Made by a program: the position numbers and the translations under genes. Shown here piece after piece: positions 26,258-35,600 of a stretch of DNA of 64,000 bases (positions are counted from its first letter, which is position 1; the number at the start of each line of letters is the position of its first letter). The stretch is from Veillonella parvula (GTDB taxonomy: Bacteria > Bacillota > Negativicutes > Veillonellales > Veillonellaceae): contig NZ_CP138632.1 in assembly GCF_036456085.1 (NCBI RefSeq), positions 1,407,001 through 1,471,000 of the forward strand, read 5' to 3'. The notes below the pieces were generated by a model. That model searched no databases. It was not told the DNA's origin and worked only from the letters and a program-made list of their open reading frames with translations.

Positions 26258-26545
26258 TTAAAAATTAAATGTACGTAATAGCTCCTCTTTTTCGCTTTCC
26301 TTATCCTTTACCATATCTTGATGCAATGGATTGAAGATATCATCTACTGTTATTTTGCTTTCTCTACCTAAGTTTGGAGCAAGCATCCAGTATGTGAAAT
26401 ATGCTTGCTTATAGTCCTCTTCTTTTTTACGGGCATAATGGCCATCAAGTAACAAATAGAACTCTTTCATAGTTAGATTTTCAAGAGCATCAGGCAATAG
26501 ATGCAATGGTCCATATGCTATTGGCTCTACGGTTCTAATCCATTC
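26258..26545 (-). CDS. tail assembly chaperone, GT-extension frame
   Basis: The T-like frame (MKEFYLLLDGHYARKKEEDY in its middle) has no credible start: the first in-frame TTG at 26506 lacks a ribosome site. The frame is open upstream through ASIEEWIRTVEPIAYGPL and meets the G-like gene's A-rich end. It is therefore most probably made as the second part of a G-T fusion by -1 frameshifting, as in lambda. The start given is approximate. Confidence 0.7.
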   Translation of the reverse strand, partial: EWIRTVEPIAYGPLHLLPDALENLTMKEFYLLLDGHYARKKEEDYKQAYFTYWMLAPNLGRESKITVDDIFNPLHQDMVKDKESEKEELLRTFNF

Positions 26546-26556
26546 TTCAATGGAGG

Positions 26557-26919
26557 CTACTTCTTTTTCTGTTCCTCCACCTGTGCTTCCACTTCTTCTG
26601 GTAGCTTTGGGATAAAAAAACCAGTATTATATAATGCCATCATTAGGAACCCTGCCAACGTATCCAATGTGCCTTCACCTTCACAATATTTATCAATGAG
26701 ATCATATGCTTTATCTTCCGACAAGCCGCCAACTACCGCATATTGCAAGTTCGCCATAATGAAATCAATGCCTACTCGTGCCTGTGCATTGCCATCAAAT
26801 CTTGTTAGGATTGAAATCAAAGAGCATCCTAATGTTCGTTCAATCTGACGCATAATACCAAGTGTATACAATAATTCATATTTTTCCCCATTGACGGTCA
26901 ATGTAGTCTGTTCTTTCAT
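26557..26919 (-). CDS. tail assembly chaperone, gpG-like
   Basis: A 120-residue protein (TTLTVNGEKYELLYTLGIMR) with an acidic, Gln/Lys-rich end. It lies between the major tail protein and tape measure, the invariable place for the G chaperone, which coats the tape measure before assembly. It ends in CAG AAA AAG AAG TAG, a likely slip site. Confidence 0.8.
   Translation of the reverse strand: MKEQTTLTVNGEKYELLYTLGIMRQIERTLGCSLISILTRFDGNAQARVGIDFIMANLQYAVVGGLSEDKAYDLIDKYCEGEGTLDTLAGFLMMALYNTGFFIPKLPEEVEAQVEEQKKK
26560..26569 (-). promoter_or_regulatory. probable -1 frameshift site (G/GT)
   Basis: On the minus strand the G frame reads CAG AAA AAG AAG TAG. Slipping back one base on the A-run gives AAA GAA GTA GCC, which is the open T frame. 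Lambda uses a comparable slip for GT. The heptamer G AAA AAG is not the ideal form. Confidence 0.65.
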
Positions 26920-26975
26920 TTTTATCTCCTTATATAAAATAGGGCGGGTTTTATCCCGCCCTTTATATTACAAAA

Positions 26976-27707
26976 TTATGCTGTTACATTTACTGTGATA
27001 GAAATTGTCTTTGCTGCAAATTTTGCTTCAAGTACATGATTACCTACTGTCATATTTTTAAGGTATTCTTTTTTCAAGGTTAAGGTACCTTCTGCAAATT
27101 CGTAGTCCTTTCCGAATACCAATACAGTACCAGTATCATCAGTTACAGTACGAATTGTAATGTCTGTTGGTGTCACCGCTACAGTTTTATCTGCTGCAGC
27201 TGCTTTAGAGAATGCAGCTGTAGGAGATGTAATTTTAACTTCACCAATCGCAATCAAATCGCTAATTGCGCCATACCCTGTTAAGGATACCTTTAATGTT
27301 TGAATTGCATCAGAAGAGTTATTATCTTCAAAAGATGTTGTATTCGCCCAACCTTGTTTGTAAGAACCGTCCGGATATTCTACACGTACATACACGGCTT
27401 TACCTTCACGGAATGAATAGCGCAAGATATCCACTGCATTGTCATTTAACACGTATAGACCATCATATTCGATGCTCCAGGACTTCATACCAGGGATGCC
27501 TTTTTTCCAACCGCCACTAGATTTATCAGAACCATCCAAGGAGTCTGCTTGTTCTTTAAGTGGTGAGTTCTTTTGACCACCAACCAATAACCATGTTAAT
27601 GGTGTTTGTTTAGATGCAATATACAATAACGTATCTTTACCAGCTACCGCCTTTGTATCACTAGGTGCCACTGGTAGTGCAGTAATTTGCTCTTGTGTTA
27701 ATGCCAT
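26976..27707 (-). CDS. major tail tube protein with C-terminal X2-like domain
   Basis: A 243-residue protein. The N-terminal ~160 residues fit a siphophage tail tube subunit (DGSYKQGWANTTSFEDN, TLKVSLTGYGAISD). The last ~80 residues (VLVFGKDYEFAEGTLTLKKE, then YLKNMTVGNHVLEAKF) match the Ig-like X2 module also found in cellulosomal proteins. Such decorations project from tail tubes and may bind sugars (inference). Confidence 0.82.
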   Translation of the reverse strand: MALTQEQITALPVAPSDTKAVAGKDTLLYIASKQTPLTWLLVGGQKNSPLKEQADSLDGSDKSSGGWKKGIPGMKSWSIEYDGLYVLNDNAVDILRYSFREGKAVYVRVEYPDGSYKQGWANTTSFEDNNSSDAIQTLKVSLTGYGAISDLIAIGEVKITSPTAAFSKAAAADKTVAVTPTDITIRTVTDDTGTVLVFGKDYEFAEGTLTLKKEYLKNMTVGNHVLEAKFAAKTISITVNVTA

Positions 27708-27719
27708 ATTAATTACCTC

Positions 27720-28136
27720 CTAATCAATTTCTTCAATTGTGTACTCAATCATCATGATTCCGTGATAAGCACTAGTCTTATCTTCGTATCGTTCCCCTAT
27801 TGCCTGATATAAAGATATATGAGCATCACCAACCTGTTTAAACCCTTCAAGTGGTAATTGGTAATGTCTAACTAATGTAGCTACATCATTCAGAATTTCA
27901 TTAACCTCTTTCTTACCAGGTTGATTACTCCATATATCTATTTGCTGGCTAATTCTATGTACCGTATGTGTTTTATTATCCTCTACAGGTACACCATGAA
28001 ATTCACCCAACCAAATATACGGCATTTCTTCATCCCCTGCAGGGATACGATCATATACAGGAGCCGTCTGCCCTTCTGACAGCAATTTATAAAATGCTTT
28101 TTGTACAGCATTAAATGGAATAGTTTTTATTTTCAT
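27720..28136 (-). CDS. tail completion protein, DUF3168-like
   Basis: A 138-residue protein (YDRIPAGDEEMPYIWLGEF, QQIDIWSNQPGKKEVNEI) with the layout of DUF3168/gp17 tail terminators. It ends the tail tube and joins it to the head. It overlaps its upstream neighbour by 4 bases. Confidence 0.78.
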   Translation of the reverse strand: MKIKTIPFNAVQKAFYKLLSEGQTAPVYDRIPAGDEEMPYIWLGEFHGVPVEDNKTHTVHRISQQIDIWSNQPGKKEVNEILNDVATLVRHYQLPLEGFKQVGDAHISLYQAIGERYEDKTSAYHGIMMIEYTIEEID

Positions 28137-28573
28137 TTCTTTATTGCCACCTTAATTGCACCTTCAATCGTTGGACGAACCTTATCCATAGCCGGTTTCA
28201 TAAATGGCTTTGCAGATATTGCAGGAATTGTAGCATTAGTCATAAACCAGCCGGCTGCTCCTGGTGCTAATGCTTTTTTCTTTTTGGGCATTACTACATG
28301 CCCCTTTGTGCCAAATTCAATTAAATGTGCTACCGGTGAATTTGTGAATACCCGTCCATAGATACCTTGACTATGTGTTTTAATCTCTTCCCTTATTGTC
28401 CCTTTAAATTTACCAGTTCTATAAGGTGCCAATTGAATTGCTACAGTTAATACTTCATGCGTTTTATTCCTTGTTACTTCTTTAATTCGTTCTTGTGTTT
28501 CAGAATTATAATTATGAATATCTCGCATTGCCTTATAAGTAGCATTAGATATATCAGCTTTTACAAATGCCAT
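28133..28573 (-). CDS. HK97 gp10-like head-tail joining protein
   Basis: A 146-residue protein with LAPYRTGKFKGTI and HLIEFGTKGH, the marks of the HK97 gp10 family. It lies between closure and terminator proteins as usual. Confidence 0.85.
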   Translation of the reverse strand: MAFVKADISNATYKAMRDIHNYNSETQERIKEVTRNKTHEVLTVAIQLAPYRTGKFKGTIREEIKTHSQGIYGRVFTNSPVAHLIEFGTKGHVVMPKKKKALAPGAAGWFMTNATIPAISAKPFMKPAMDKVRPTIEGAIKVAIKK

Positions 28574-28579
28574 AGTTAC

Positions 28580-28900
28580 CTACCGTTTCTTGATTGCCTG
28601 ACATGTCAATATATAAGAATCCGTATTATACTCTATGTCTAATATTTCATAATTTGTATTACGGTACCTAATAATACAATCAGTATCAATTGCTTTTAAC
28701 GGTCGTATCTGTATACCTTGTGTAATTGCTGTAGTAGGACCTTTCCCACTATCACCATCCCAAAATCTTGGTTTTAAAATAGCGGCCCATACCGTGGCAA
28801 TTCTACGTGGTTTTTCTTTTTTAAACCCACCTTGTCCATCCGGCTCTATGGTCTGCCGTAATATTTCTATACGGTTCTTCATAGATCCAATCCGTAACAT
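28580..28900 (-). CDS. head closure / head-tail adaptor
   Basis: A 106-residue beta protein: RIEILRQTIEPDGQGGF, VWAAI and YEILDIEYN fit the SPP1 gp16-like head closure family. It seals the connector after packaging. Confidence 0.82.
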   Translation of the reverse strand: MLRIGSMKNRIEILRQTIEPDGQGGFKKEKPRRIATVWAAILKPRFWDGDSGKGPTTAITQGIQIRPLKAIDTDCIIRYRNTNYEILDIEYNTDSYILTCQAIKKR

Positions 28901-28902
28901 GA

Positions 28903-29181
28903 TTATTTACCTTTTCCGGACTTGGAACCTTTATCCCCATCTTCGTCTGGTGGGTTTTCATCACCATCATTATCCTCATTTGGTGGATTTGGATTTCCTT
29001 CTGGTGGATTTTCTTCACCACCAGTTTTAGCATTCGGTGGAGTAATTCCCGCATCATCAATAACTTCAATTAGACCTGTTTCTACATATGGTTGCGCTTT
29101 TTCATTTTCTACTTCTACTACGTCATCAATTTGAAGCCATTGGCTATCAATGATTGTTGGATGTAATACTCTTACTTTCAT
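28903..29181 (-). CDS. small acidic protein with Pro/Asn-rich tail
   Basis: A 92-residue protein. The first ~45 residues look like a small beta domain (VRVLHPTIIDSQWLQIDDVV); the rest is a Pro/Glu/Asp/Asn low-complexity tail with PPNEDNDGDENPPDED. Unknown role in head assembly, possibly a decoration or scaffold factor. Confidence 0.6.
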   Translation of the reverse strand: MKVRVLHPTIIDSQWLQIDDVVEVENEKAQPYVETGLIEVIDDAGITPPNAKTGGEENPPEGNPNPPNEDNDGDENPPDEDGDKGSKSGKGK

Positions 29182-29184
29182 TTG

Positions 29185-29457
29185 TTACCCCTCTTTCTTA
29201 TGTTCAATTTGCAGTAATAATGAAGTAATAGTAAACGGTAGTTCACCACCACCGCCTACTACATTTCGGTTATCATACCAATGCCCACATAACATCTTAA
29301 CGACTAAAAGCATTTGACTATTTTTTTCGTCAAATGCTTTCCCTGTGCCGTTCTCTATATATGTTTTTGCTGCTTCAATATAATTTTCAATTACTGTATT
29401 TTCATCATTACTGTCTACCCGTAAATATTCTTTTACATCATCCAGTAACTTTTGCAT
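29185..29457 (-). CDS. head-tail connector, gp6-like
   Basis: A 90-residue helical protein (LDDVKEYLRVDSNDENTVIE, AAKTYIENGTGKAF, KMLCGHWYDNR). This pattern is typical of HK97 gp6-like adaptors that dock on the portal. It is next to the capsid gene, as expected. Confidence 0.85.
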   Translation of the reverse strand: MQKLLDDVKEYLRVDSNDENTVIENYIEAAKTYIENGTGKAFDEKNSQMLLVVKMLCGHWYDNRNVVGGGGELPFTITSLLLQIEHKKEG

Positions 29458-29467
29458 AATAATTACC

Positions 29468-30610
29468 TTATGCCAATTTCAATTGACCAAATACAGCTGC
29501 TTCATTATCTACAATTTTTGTATCAAAACGAAGTGTACCACGGATATTGTAACCATCTGTTACAAATGCATTACCACCAATATTTGTACCTAACAAGGTA
29601 ATCGCTTCACGGTCAAACAATGTAATTGTCTCTGTTAAATCCCCAATAATAACTGGTGCATTTTTGCCGCTACCGCTAGTATCTGTAGGTAATACCTTAT
29701 TACTTACCACTTTAACCACTTTACCACTTAACATCTTTTCAGTTGGATTTAATGGGTTCGGTTGCAATAAATAATGACCTTGTGTATCTTTCAATTTATC
29801 AAGGTAATTATACCCATCTTGGTTAGTTAAAAGAATAGAAGTCAATGCAATTGCTGGATCTAAGTCAACATTTAAAACGTCTTTTAATCCATCAATACCT
29901 GTAATTGGTTTTTTCGTAAGCGTATTAATTAATTTAGCGATTTCTGTATTACGTGTAATCGTATCCTTTTTAGCCAACCAACGATACAAATAATTCAATA
30001 AGTTTTGGTCTGTATCTGCTAATAGCTCACTAGAAATTGGCAAAATGCCTGCATATTTTTGAACTTTGTATTCAATGCGATTGAATTCTGGAGTTTCCAA
30101 ATTTGCAATGTTTGCTAGTTCAGCTACATTTGGGAATGCTGTCATGGTGGAAAGCTTTTCATAAGTTCGCTCACCACTCATAGTGGCAACCTTTTCAATT
30201 CGTACTAATTCATCCAATGGATTTAATGTTCGTTTCAATTCATTAATAGTTGTTTGTACATCTTTAGGAACAATAAACCCACCATCTTTACCAGTTCCTT
30301 CATTCAATGTGCTAGCACGCACCAATACTTCATTTTCTTCTTTAGACAATTGATTGCCACGCAAAGCACGAGCCATGATTTGATTTACATCAATATCATT
30401 ATCATGATTTTGATGTTGACGTGCTTCTGGTGGTACAGTATCTACACTGTTTTCACCCAGTGTAGTTTCTATTTGTAATTCACGTTTTAAGCGGCGCAAT
30501 TCTTCTGTTGCTTGCTCCGCATCATCCAGTTTACCTTCATTCATTAGGCCACGGATTTCTTCATTTTTTGCTGCCATCTTTTGGCGTAATTCACGTTCTT
30601 TTTCGTTCAT
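29468..30610 (-). CDS. major capsid protein, HK97 family
   Basis: A 380-residue protein. Residues 1-60 are a coiled-coil delta domain (EKERELRQKMAAKNEEIRGL) that acts as scaffold and is removed by the protease upstream. The rest fits the HK97 fold (DPAIALTSILLTNQDGYNYL, YNIRGTLRFDTKIVD near the end). Length is normal for the family. Confidence 0.92.
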   Translation of the reverse strand: MNEKERELRQKMAAKNEEIRGLMNEGKLDDAEQATEELRRLKRELQIETTLGENSVDTVPPEARQHQNHDNDIDVNQIMARALRGNQLSKEENEVLVRASTLNEGTGKDGGFIVPKDVQTTINELKRTLNPLDELVRIEKVATMSGERTYEKLSTMTAFPNVAELANIANLETPEFNRIEYKVQKYAGILPISSELLADTDQNLLNYLYRWLAKKDTITRNTEIAKLINTLTKKPITGIDGLKDVLNVDLDPAIALTSILLTNQDGYNYLDKLKDTQGHYLLQPNPLNPTEKMLSGKVVKVVSNKVLPTDTSGSGKNAPVIIGDLTETITLFDREAITLLGTNIGGNAFVTDGYNIRGTLRFDTKIVDNEAAVFGQLKLA

Positions 30611-30613
30611 GAT

Positions 30614-31228
30614 TTATCCCTCCAATAATTCTAATTCAATTGCTAATTTGCGTTTTCGAACTTCATCTAGTTCATTTTGTTGAGTCCTTTTGAACTCTTC
30701 CAAATCACGTTTTGCCGTATCTGCTTCTGTATCTGGATATGCCGGTGTCGTAACAATCGAAACATCCCATAAGCGTTTGATCGCCGTAATTGTTCGAATG
30801 TATACCTTATCATCTTCATCCCATATCCATTCAGAACCACTTGGAGCCAATGAAAATGCAAATGAGCATTGACCTACAACACCCGCATCAAGATTTGTAA
30901 TTAAATCTTTTGCATATGTTGTTTCCGTTGGTGTTAATCTAAAATACAAACCAGTGTCATCAACTTTAAGCTCCAATGACCCCGCCCCTGATGGCACAGT
31001 ATTACGTGCCAATGGATAACTTTCATCATGGTTATACAAAGCAACGACATTATTCATGTCTGTATTATCCAAACAGTTTTTAGATAACATTTCCACAAAG
31101 CCACCCATATTTTCTGACCGAGTTCCAAACTTCAATGCATAACCTTCGATATATGGTAACTCACCGTTATCATTCTCCACCTTCCGGATTTCTATCTTGG
31201 TCTGAAGTGTTCTCCGTTCCTTGTCCAT
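30614..31228 (-). CDS. HK97-type prohead protease
   Basis: About 204 residues, serine protease of the U35 type that trims the capsid delta domain. NHDESYPLARN carries the catalytic His and GQCSFAF the Ser. Start ATG 31228 sits 8 bases after AGGAGG. Its 5' end overlaps the portal gene by about 60 bases. Confidence 0.9.
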   Translation of the reverse strand: MDKERRTLQTKIEIRKVENDNGELPYIEGYALKFGTRSENMGGFVEMLSKNCLDNTDMNNVVALYNHDESYPLARNTVPSGAGSLELKVDDTGLYFRLTPTETTYAKDLITNLDAGVVGQCSFAFSLAPSGSEWIWDEDDKVYIRTITAIKRLWDVSIVTTPAYPDTEADTAKRDLEEFKRTQQNELDEVRKRKLAIELELLEG

Positions 31229-32483
31229 TCCCCTCACCTCCTTTCACTGTTAAGTCTTCACCAGCTTTAATTTTTGCCAGTTGTAATTTCTCCAAATTAT
31301 CGGTAGTCGTATAATTTAGAGATATAAAATGCTTATCACCCATGCCATCATTCATAGGCTTTTGCTCTTCCATGGCTCGCACTTCATTTAGTGTGTATAC
31401 ACCAGTCTGAATCATCTTTGTGTAGTATTCAGCCCTAGACTTACTATCTCCTCGAAGTTCCGCATCAGCATTAAACTTTACATAATATTGTTGCCGTTCT
31501 ATTTTGGTAAATAGTTTGTAATTTAGTTCTTGTTCCCATTGCATAAAAATAGGAAGCAGTGTTGACTTGATATATTCAAGCCCCATTGCTTCCGCATTTG
31601 CATAGGTTGCTCTATCTAGTTGTGCTAATTTATGAGGAGGTACCCGGTAAACTTTAGCCACTTCATTAATCCCAAATTTTTGCGTCTCAATAAATTGTGC
31701 TTGATCAAGCTGCATACCTATGGTCTGAAATTTTAAACCCATATCCAATACAACTGTTTTACCAGCATTATCTGGACTCGCATATCGGCTTGCAAAATCT
31801 TTCCTCAACTTATCCTTTGCTTCTTGATTTATTTTCGAATCTGTCTGCAATACACCGGATACTAATGTTCCATTCTTGTAGAAATTGCTGATAAATTCTT
31901 TCGTTGAATTCTGCCCTCGTAATTCATCAACCAATGTTCTCCATGGTGCTTTACCTACAATGCCATCTCTAGCCATTGTTTTAAAATGCAGTACATCAGA
32001 TGGTTGTAATGTAATTGTTTCACCTTGTAATGTTTGTGTTTGATATGTTAATCGCCCAGTTTTTACATCTAAATATGGAACAGTAGATGATGGTTCTAAT
32101 GGCCATATTGCTTTGGGAAATCCATCATTTCCCCAGTCTATAAATGCGAAGGCATTGCCATACAACCCCACATGCATTTGTAATGTTTGTTTCAATGTAA
32201 ATGCACTCATTAAATGGTTAGGCCTTGTATATAACAATTCTGCTACAGGATGTTTCATCCCTTTTGTTCTATCTCCATCTCCATAATATGTATGGATTGG
32301 GAGTTTTGCTAAATCATCTGCCAAGATACTGACACAGGCAAATACATTTGAGTTTTTTATAACATCACTTACCCGCATAAATTTATTTGTTGATGTTCCT
32401 AAGAAATCTATAATTGAATCCGCATCAACATGATTAGGCTGCATATAGCCATCCCTTTTTTCAATAAATTTTCTTAGTATCAA
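31170..32483 (-). CDS. portal protein, HK97 family
   Basis: A 437-residue portal, the ring through which DNA enters the head. Markers: NVFACVSILADDLAKLPIHT, QMHVGLYGNAFAFIDWGNDG and VPPHKLAQLDRATYANAEAM. Start is TTG at 32483 with AGGAGA 8 bases upstream. The Gly/Asn-rich tail overlaps the protease start. Confidence 0.92.
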   Translation of the reverse strand: MILRKFIEKRDGYMQPNHVDADSIIDFLGTSTNKFMRVSDVIKNSNVFACVSILADDLAKLPIHTYYGDGDRTKGMKHPVAELLYTRPNHLMSAFTLKQTLQMHVGLYGNAFAFIDWGNDGFPKAIWPLEPSSTVPYLDVKTGRLTYQTQTLQGETITLQPSDVLHFKTMARDGIVGKAPWRTLVDELRGQNSTKEFISNFYKNGTLVSGVLQTDSKINQEAKDKLRKDFASRYASPDNAGKTVVLDMGLKFQTIGMQLDQAQFIETQKFGINEVAKVYRVPPHKLAQLDRATYANAEAMGLEYIKSTLLPIFMQWEQELNYKLFTKIERQQYYVKFNADAELRGDSKSRAEYYTKMIQTGVYTLNEVRAMEEQKPMNDGMGDKHFISLNYTTTDNLEKLQLAKIKAGEDLTVKGGEGNGQGTENTSDQDRNPEGGE

Positions 32484-32500
32484 TTGTTATATCTCCTTTC

Positions 32501-32707
32501 CTATTCTCCATATGGTCTATCCCTCGTTCCTTTTCTTTCAACATGGTATGCCGTTCCAATGATATATCCAAGTACACAGGCGGCCAACGCAACACTATAT
32601 ATGCCTACTATCGTATGGATCATAAATCCTCCGATGCAAAAAAAGATGGCTCCTATTGTAAATAGCAGATCATCAATTATACTTCCTATTATTTTTATGT
32701 ATTTCAT
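32501..32707 (-). CDS. small membrane protein between terminase and portal
   Basis: A 68-residue protein with two membrane segments (LLFTIGAIFFCIGGFMI, SVALAACVLGYIIGTAY). Unknown function. Such small membrane genes often sit at this spot in HK97-like phages of Firmicutes. Confidence 0.6.
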   Translation of the reverse strand: MKYIKIIGSIIDDLLFTIGAIFFCIGGFMIHTIVGIYSVALAACVLGYIIGTAYHVERKGTRDRPYGE

Positions 32708-32715
32708 TTCTACTC

Positions 32716-34464
32716 CTATAGACTAAACTCATCACTCATTATGTACATACTTAAATCATCATCAGCCGCTACTTTTGCCCTTGTGTAAGCATTTATTACG
32801 GCTGCTATTGGGTCAATTCGTTCAGTACTTTTGGCTTTATCTAACATAATATTTTCTTGAGCATCAACTTTAGTTACAGCATTACTAATTGCCCAATCTA
32901 ATAAATCATTAGTTGGGTGCAATATATTGCCTTGATATGTTTCTGCTCTGAATGACTTTGTAGGTTCAGACAATGTAATAATACCTTGTCTGATTTCTAC
33001 AATTCCCCATCCCTTATTTGATTCTAATTCTTGGGTATAGTGAGTAGCATTATATGGATCATAACAAACATCTTTAATATTTAATCCATATTTATTCAAT
33101 GTTTCTTCAATCCACTTAGTCATAAATCGATAATCAACAATTTCACCTGGAGTAATTGTTAGCCATCCTCTTTCACTCCATAGTCTATATGGAATTTTAT
33201 CTGTTCGTTCTTTTGTTTGTACTGTTTCCTCTGGTATAAAACCGTGTGCTAAAGTAATAAATTTCTTACTGTTATTAATATCTACCGGGATTACTATCCC
33301 AGCAGCTGTAAGGTCAATTGTTTTTGATACGTCAATACCTACATATGCATCATATCCATATAGTGATATTCCTAAATCGTTTTCAAAGTCCTCATTTAAT
33401 CTTCCTCGTGCCTTCCATTTTGCCATATCAATATATGACTGCGCTGATTGTTTAACCCATATATTCATATTCTTAGTCATAAATGACACCATCTTTTCTG
33501 GGCTCTTTATCGCTGACATATAATTACTTCTGATATTCTTTAATCCTACCTCATATGTAGCTGCAATTGGATTGGCTTTTATCCAGCACTCTTCATCGTT
33601 TATATCATCGATTAGATTCCCTTCTTCATCTCGGTCTAATTCATTCACCATACAAAAATAATCCGGAATATCAAATTCGATATCCGGATTTAAGATTTGA
33701 CTTACTAATGGATATTCAATTCTGTAGCAAGGCCCACCTAAATTATTACCGGCTGTTGTAATAATAAACAATAAAGGTTGGCGCCGTGCAATCATCCCTG
33801 TCTTAATAACTTCCAATATTTCATCTGTTGGATGCGCATGATATTCATCAATCAGTCCACATTGTGGATTTAAACCATCACCAGTTTTTCCATCATCTTT
33901 AGACAATGCACGCATTATTGAATTACTTTTAATATGTACAATCGTACTATATGCTTCTTTCCATTTGCCTTTAAACAAAGCACTTGATTTTTTAAGCATT
34001 GCCAATACTTCATTGTAAATGATTTTTGCCTGGAGCGTTTTAGTCGCACCAATATAAACTTCTGAATTATCTTCACCAAGTGCCATTAATTCATAATCAC
34101 CAACTAGACCTAATGATTGAGATTTTGCATTTTTCCTTCCCACTTGCCAATATGCTTTTGTAAATCGTCTATACCCAGTATCTTTATGAATCCATCCATA
34201 AATATTACCAAATATAAAGCGCTGTATTGGTGTAAAAATAATGGGCGTATTTACTAGCACACCTTTAGTATGCTTATGTAAACTTGCCCATTTATAAAAT
34301 CTCTCTGCTTTTGCATCATCAAAGATATAAGGGAATTCATCCGTTCCTTCACGACTTATATCCCTCAGAAATCTTTCACATGCCCATCTATGTTTCTGGC
34401 AACAATGCTTGGTGTCATTAATACAGTCTTTAGCATATTGTATTAACTCTTCCTTTATTGTCAT
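32716..34464 (-). CDS. terminase large subunit
   Basis: A 582-residue packaging motor. The ATPase part shows a Walker A-like QVGRKNAKSQS near residue 110 and Walker B CGLIDEYHAHP near 207. The nuclease part shows YVGIDVSKTIDLTAAGIVI and later acidic residues. The start ATGA overlaps the small subunit's stop. It pairs with the P27-like small subunit; cos packaging would be usual (inference). Confidence 0.92.
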   Translation of the reverse strand: MTIKEELIQYAKDCINDTKHCCQKHRWACERFLRDISREGTDEFPYIFDDAKAERFYKWASLHKHTKGVLVNTPIIFTPIQRFIFGNIYGWIHKDTGYRRFTKAYWQVGRKNAKSQSLGLVGDYELMALGEDNSEVYIGATKTLQAKIIYNEVLAMLKKSSALFKGKWKEAYSTIVHIKSNSIMRALSKDDGKTGDGLNPQCGLIDEYHAHPTDEILEVIKTGMIARRQPLLFIITTAGNNLGGPCYRIEYPLVSQILNPDIEFDIPDYFCMVNELDRDEEGNLIDDINDEECWIKANPIAATYEVGLKNIRSNYMSAIKSPEKMVSFMTKNMNIWVKQSAQSYIDMAKWKARGRLNEDFENDLGISLYGYDAYVGIDVSKTIDLTAAGIVIPVDINNSKKFITLAHGFIPEETVQTKERTDKIPYRLWSERGWLTITPGEIVDYRFMTKWIEETLNKYGLNIKDVCYDPYNATHYTQELESNKGWGIVEIRQGIITLSEPTKSFRAETYQGNILHPTNDLLDWAISNAVTKVDAQENIMLDKAKSTERIDPIAAVINAYTRAKVAADDDLSMYIMSDEFSL

Positions 34465-35045
34465 ATATCACCAAATCCATTCTGATCTAATTCTGTTTTT
34501 TCTTCCTCTGGTGGTTTCTTAGGTACATTTTTAATTTTAGCCAATGGATTCAAGAATAATCTATCTTCCATTTTAACCAATGCATCCATCTTCGCATTAA
34601 TGGCCTTATCTAATGAAATTATTCCACCAAATGATAATATATATTCATATTTCTCTATCATCTTCTGAATACGTTTTGGATGTACATTTCCAGCGTCTAA
34701 TTGATCTTTAATTATTTCATTCTCATCATCGTCAACTTTAGGCATCAACTGACATACCGTTGTCCTACGTTCTAGTAAATCCATATACTCACTATAGGCC
34801 ATACAGTAGCGGCCGAGCATTCCAACATCTCCAGATGCTACAAAATCAAAATCTTTATATAGCCTTATTAATTCTTTCCATTTTGCATATGCAATTTTGT
34901 CATTTTTTATATGTTTTGGACATACTAATTTATCATTTCCAAAACGTATTTCTGTGTTTTTTCTATGTTCAATTTCGGCTTTTGTTAAATGTCGTTTGTT
35001 CCCATCAGCCATGATCAAATCTATAGGTTTTGCATTTCGGCCCAC
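34461..35045 (-). CDS. terminase small subunit, P27 family
   Basis: About 194 residues. VGRNAKPIDLIMADGNKRHL is the family's N-terminal pattern; the middle is helical. The GTG at 35045 is preferred: AGAGGTG lies 8 bases upstream, whereas the ATG at 35066 has none. It recognises the packaging site. Confidence 0.85.
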   Translation of the reverse strand: MGRNAKPIDLIMADGNKRHLTKAEIEHRKNTEIRFGNDKLVCPKHIKNDKIAYAKWKELIRLYKDFDFVASGDVGMLGRYCMAYSEYMDLLERRTTVCQLMPKVDDDENEIIKDQLDAGNVHPKRIQKMIEKYEYILSFGGIISLDKAINAKMDALVKMEDRLFLNPLAKIKNVPKKPPEEEKTELDQNGFGDI

Positions 35046-35194
35046 TACTTTTTCACCTCTTTTCATTGCCTATAAAATTTTCGTTTCTCAGAAATAGTTT
35101 ATTTCACGAACTTTTTACGAAGAAAGGAGCCACACGGTCTGGGTTTTCAATGCCCAAACATTTTTAAATAGGGGGGTATTCTCACTATTTATCA

Positions 35195-35557
35195 TTATCG
35201 TTTAGCTATATTACCAAAGCCGCCATTCTCTCTTGCTGTTTTCTTATCATGACAGCGTTTATTCATAGCTTGCCAATTGTTTCTATCCCAAAACAATCTC
35301 ATATCTCCTCTATGAGGAATGATATGATCCACTACATTCGCTGCCAATGGATTGCCTGATGCCTTGCATTCAGCGCATTCACATGTTGGATGTTCCGCAA
35401 GAAATACTTTCCTAGCTTTATCCCATTTAGAGGTATATCCTCTAGCATGTGCAGATAGTCTTGTATTATCTTGCTTAACTTTATGCTTTTCACAATATCT
35501 ATCTGTTGTTAATTCATGACATCCAGGATACCTGCATTCATGCCTTGCTCTTTTCAT
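35195..35557 (-). CDS. HNH endonuclease, terminase-linked
   Basis: About 120 residues. Zinc-type cysteines (CRYPGCHEL, CECAECKA), VVDHIIPHRGD with the HNH histidines and NWQAMNKRCHDKKT. HNH proteins beside terminase genes take part in packaging cuts in many phages (established). ATG 35557 has GGAG 6 bases upstream. A hairpin terminator (35577-35600) sits just ahead of it, so late expression may need readthrough. Confidence 0.88.
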   Translation of the reverse strand: MKRARHECRYPGCHELTTDRYCEKHKVKQDNTRLSAHARGYTSKWDKARKVFLAEHPTCECAECKASGNPLAANVVDHIIPHRGDMRLFWDRNNWQAMNKRCHDKKTARENGGFGNIAKR

Positions 35558-35576
35558 TTGCATCTCCACATAAAAA

Positions 35577-35600
35577 GCACCCACTAATTATTGTGGGTGC
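35577..35600. terminator. terminator between early and late genes
   Basis: GCACCCAC (35577-35584) and GTGGGTGC (35593-35600) with A/T-runs outside on both strands. On the minus strand its T-run ends next to the HNH ribosome site. It could be the control point for late transcription. Confidence 0.75.
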
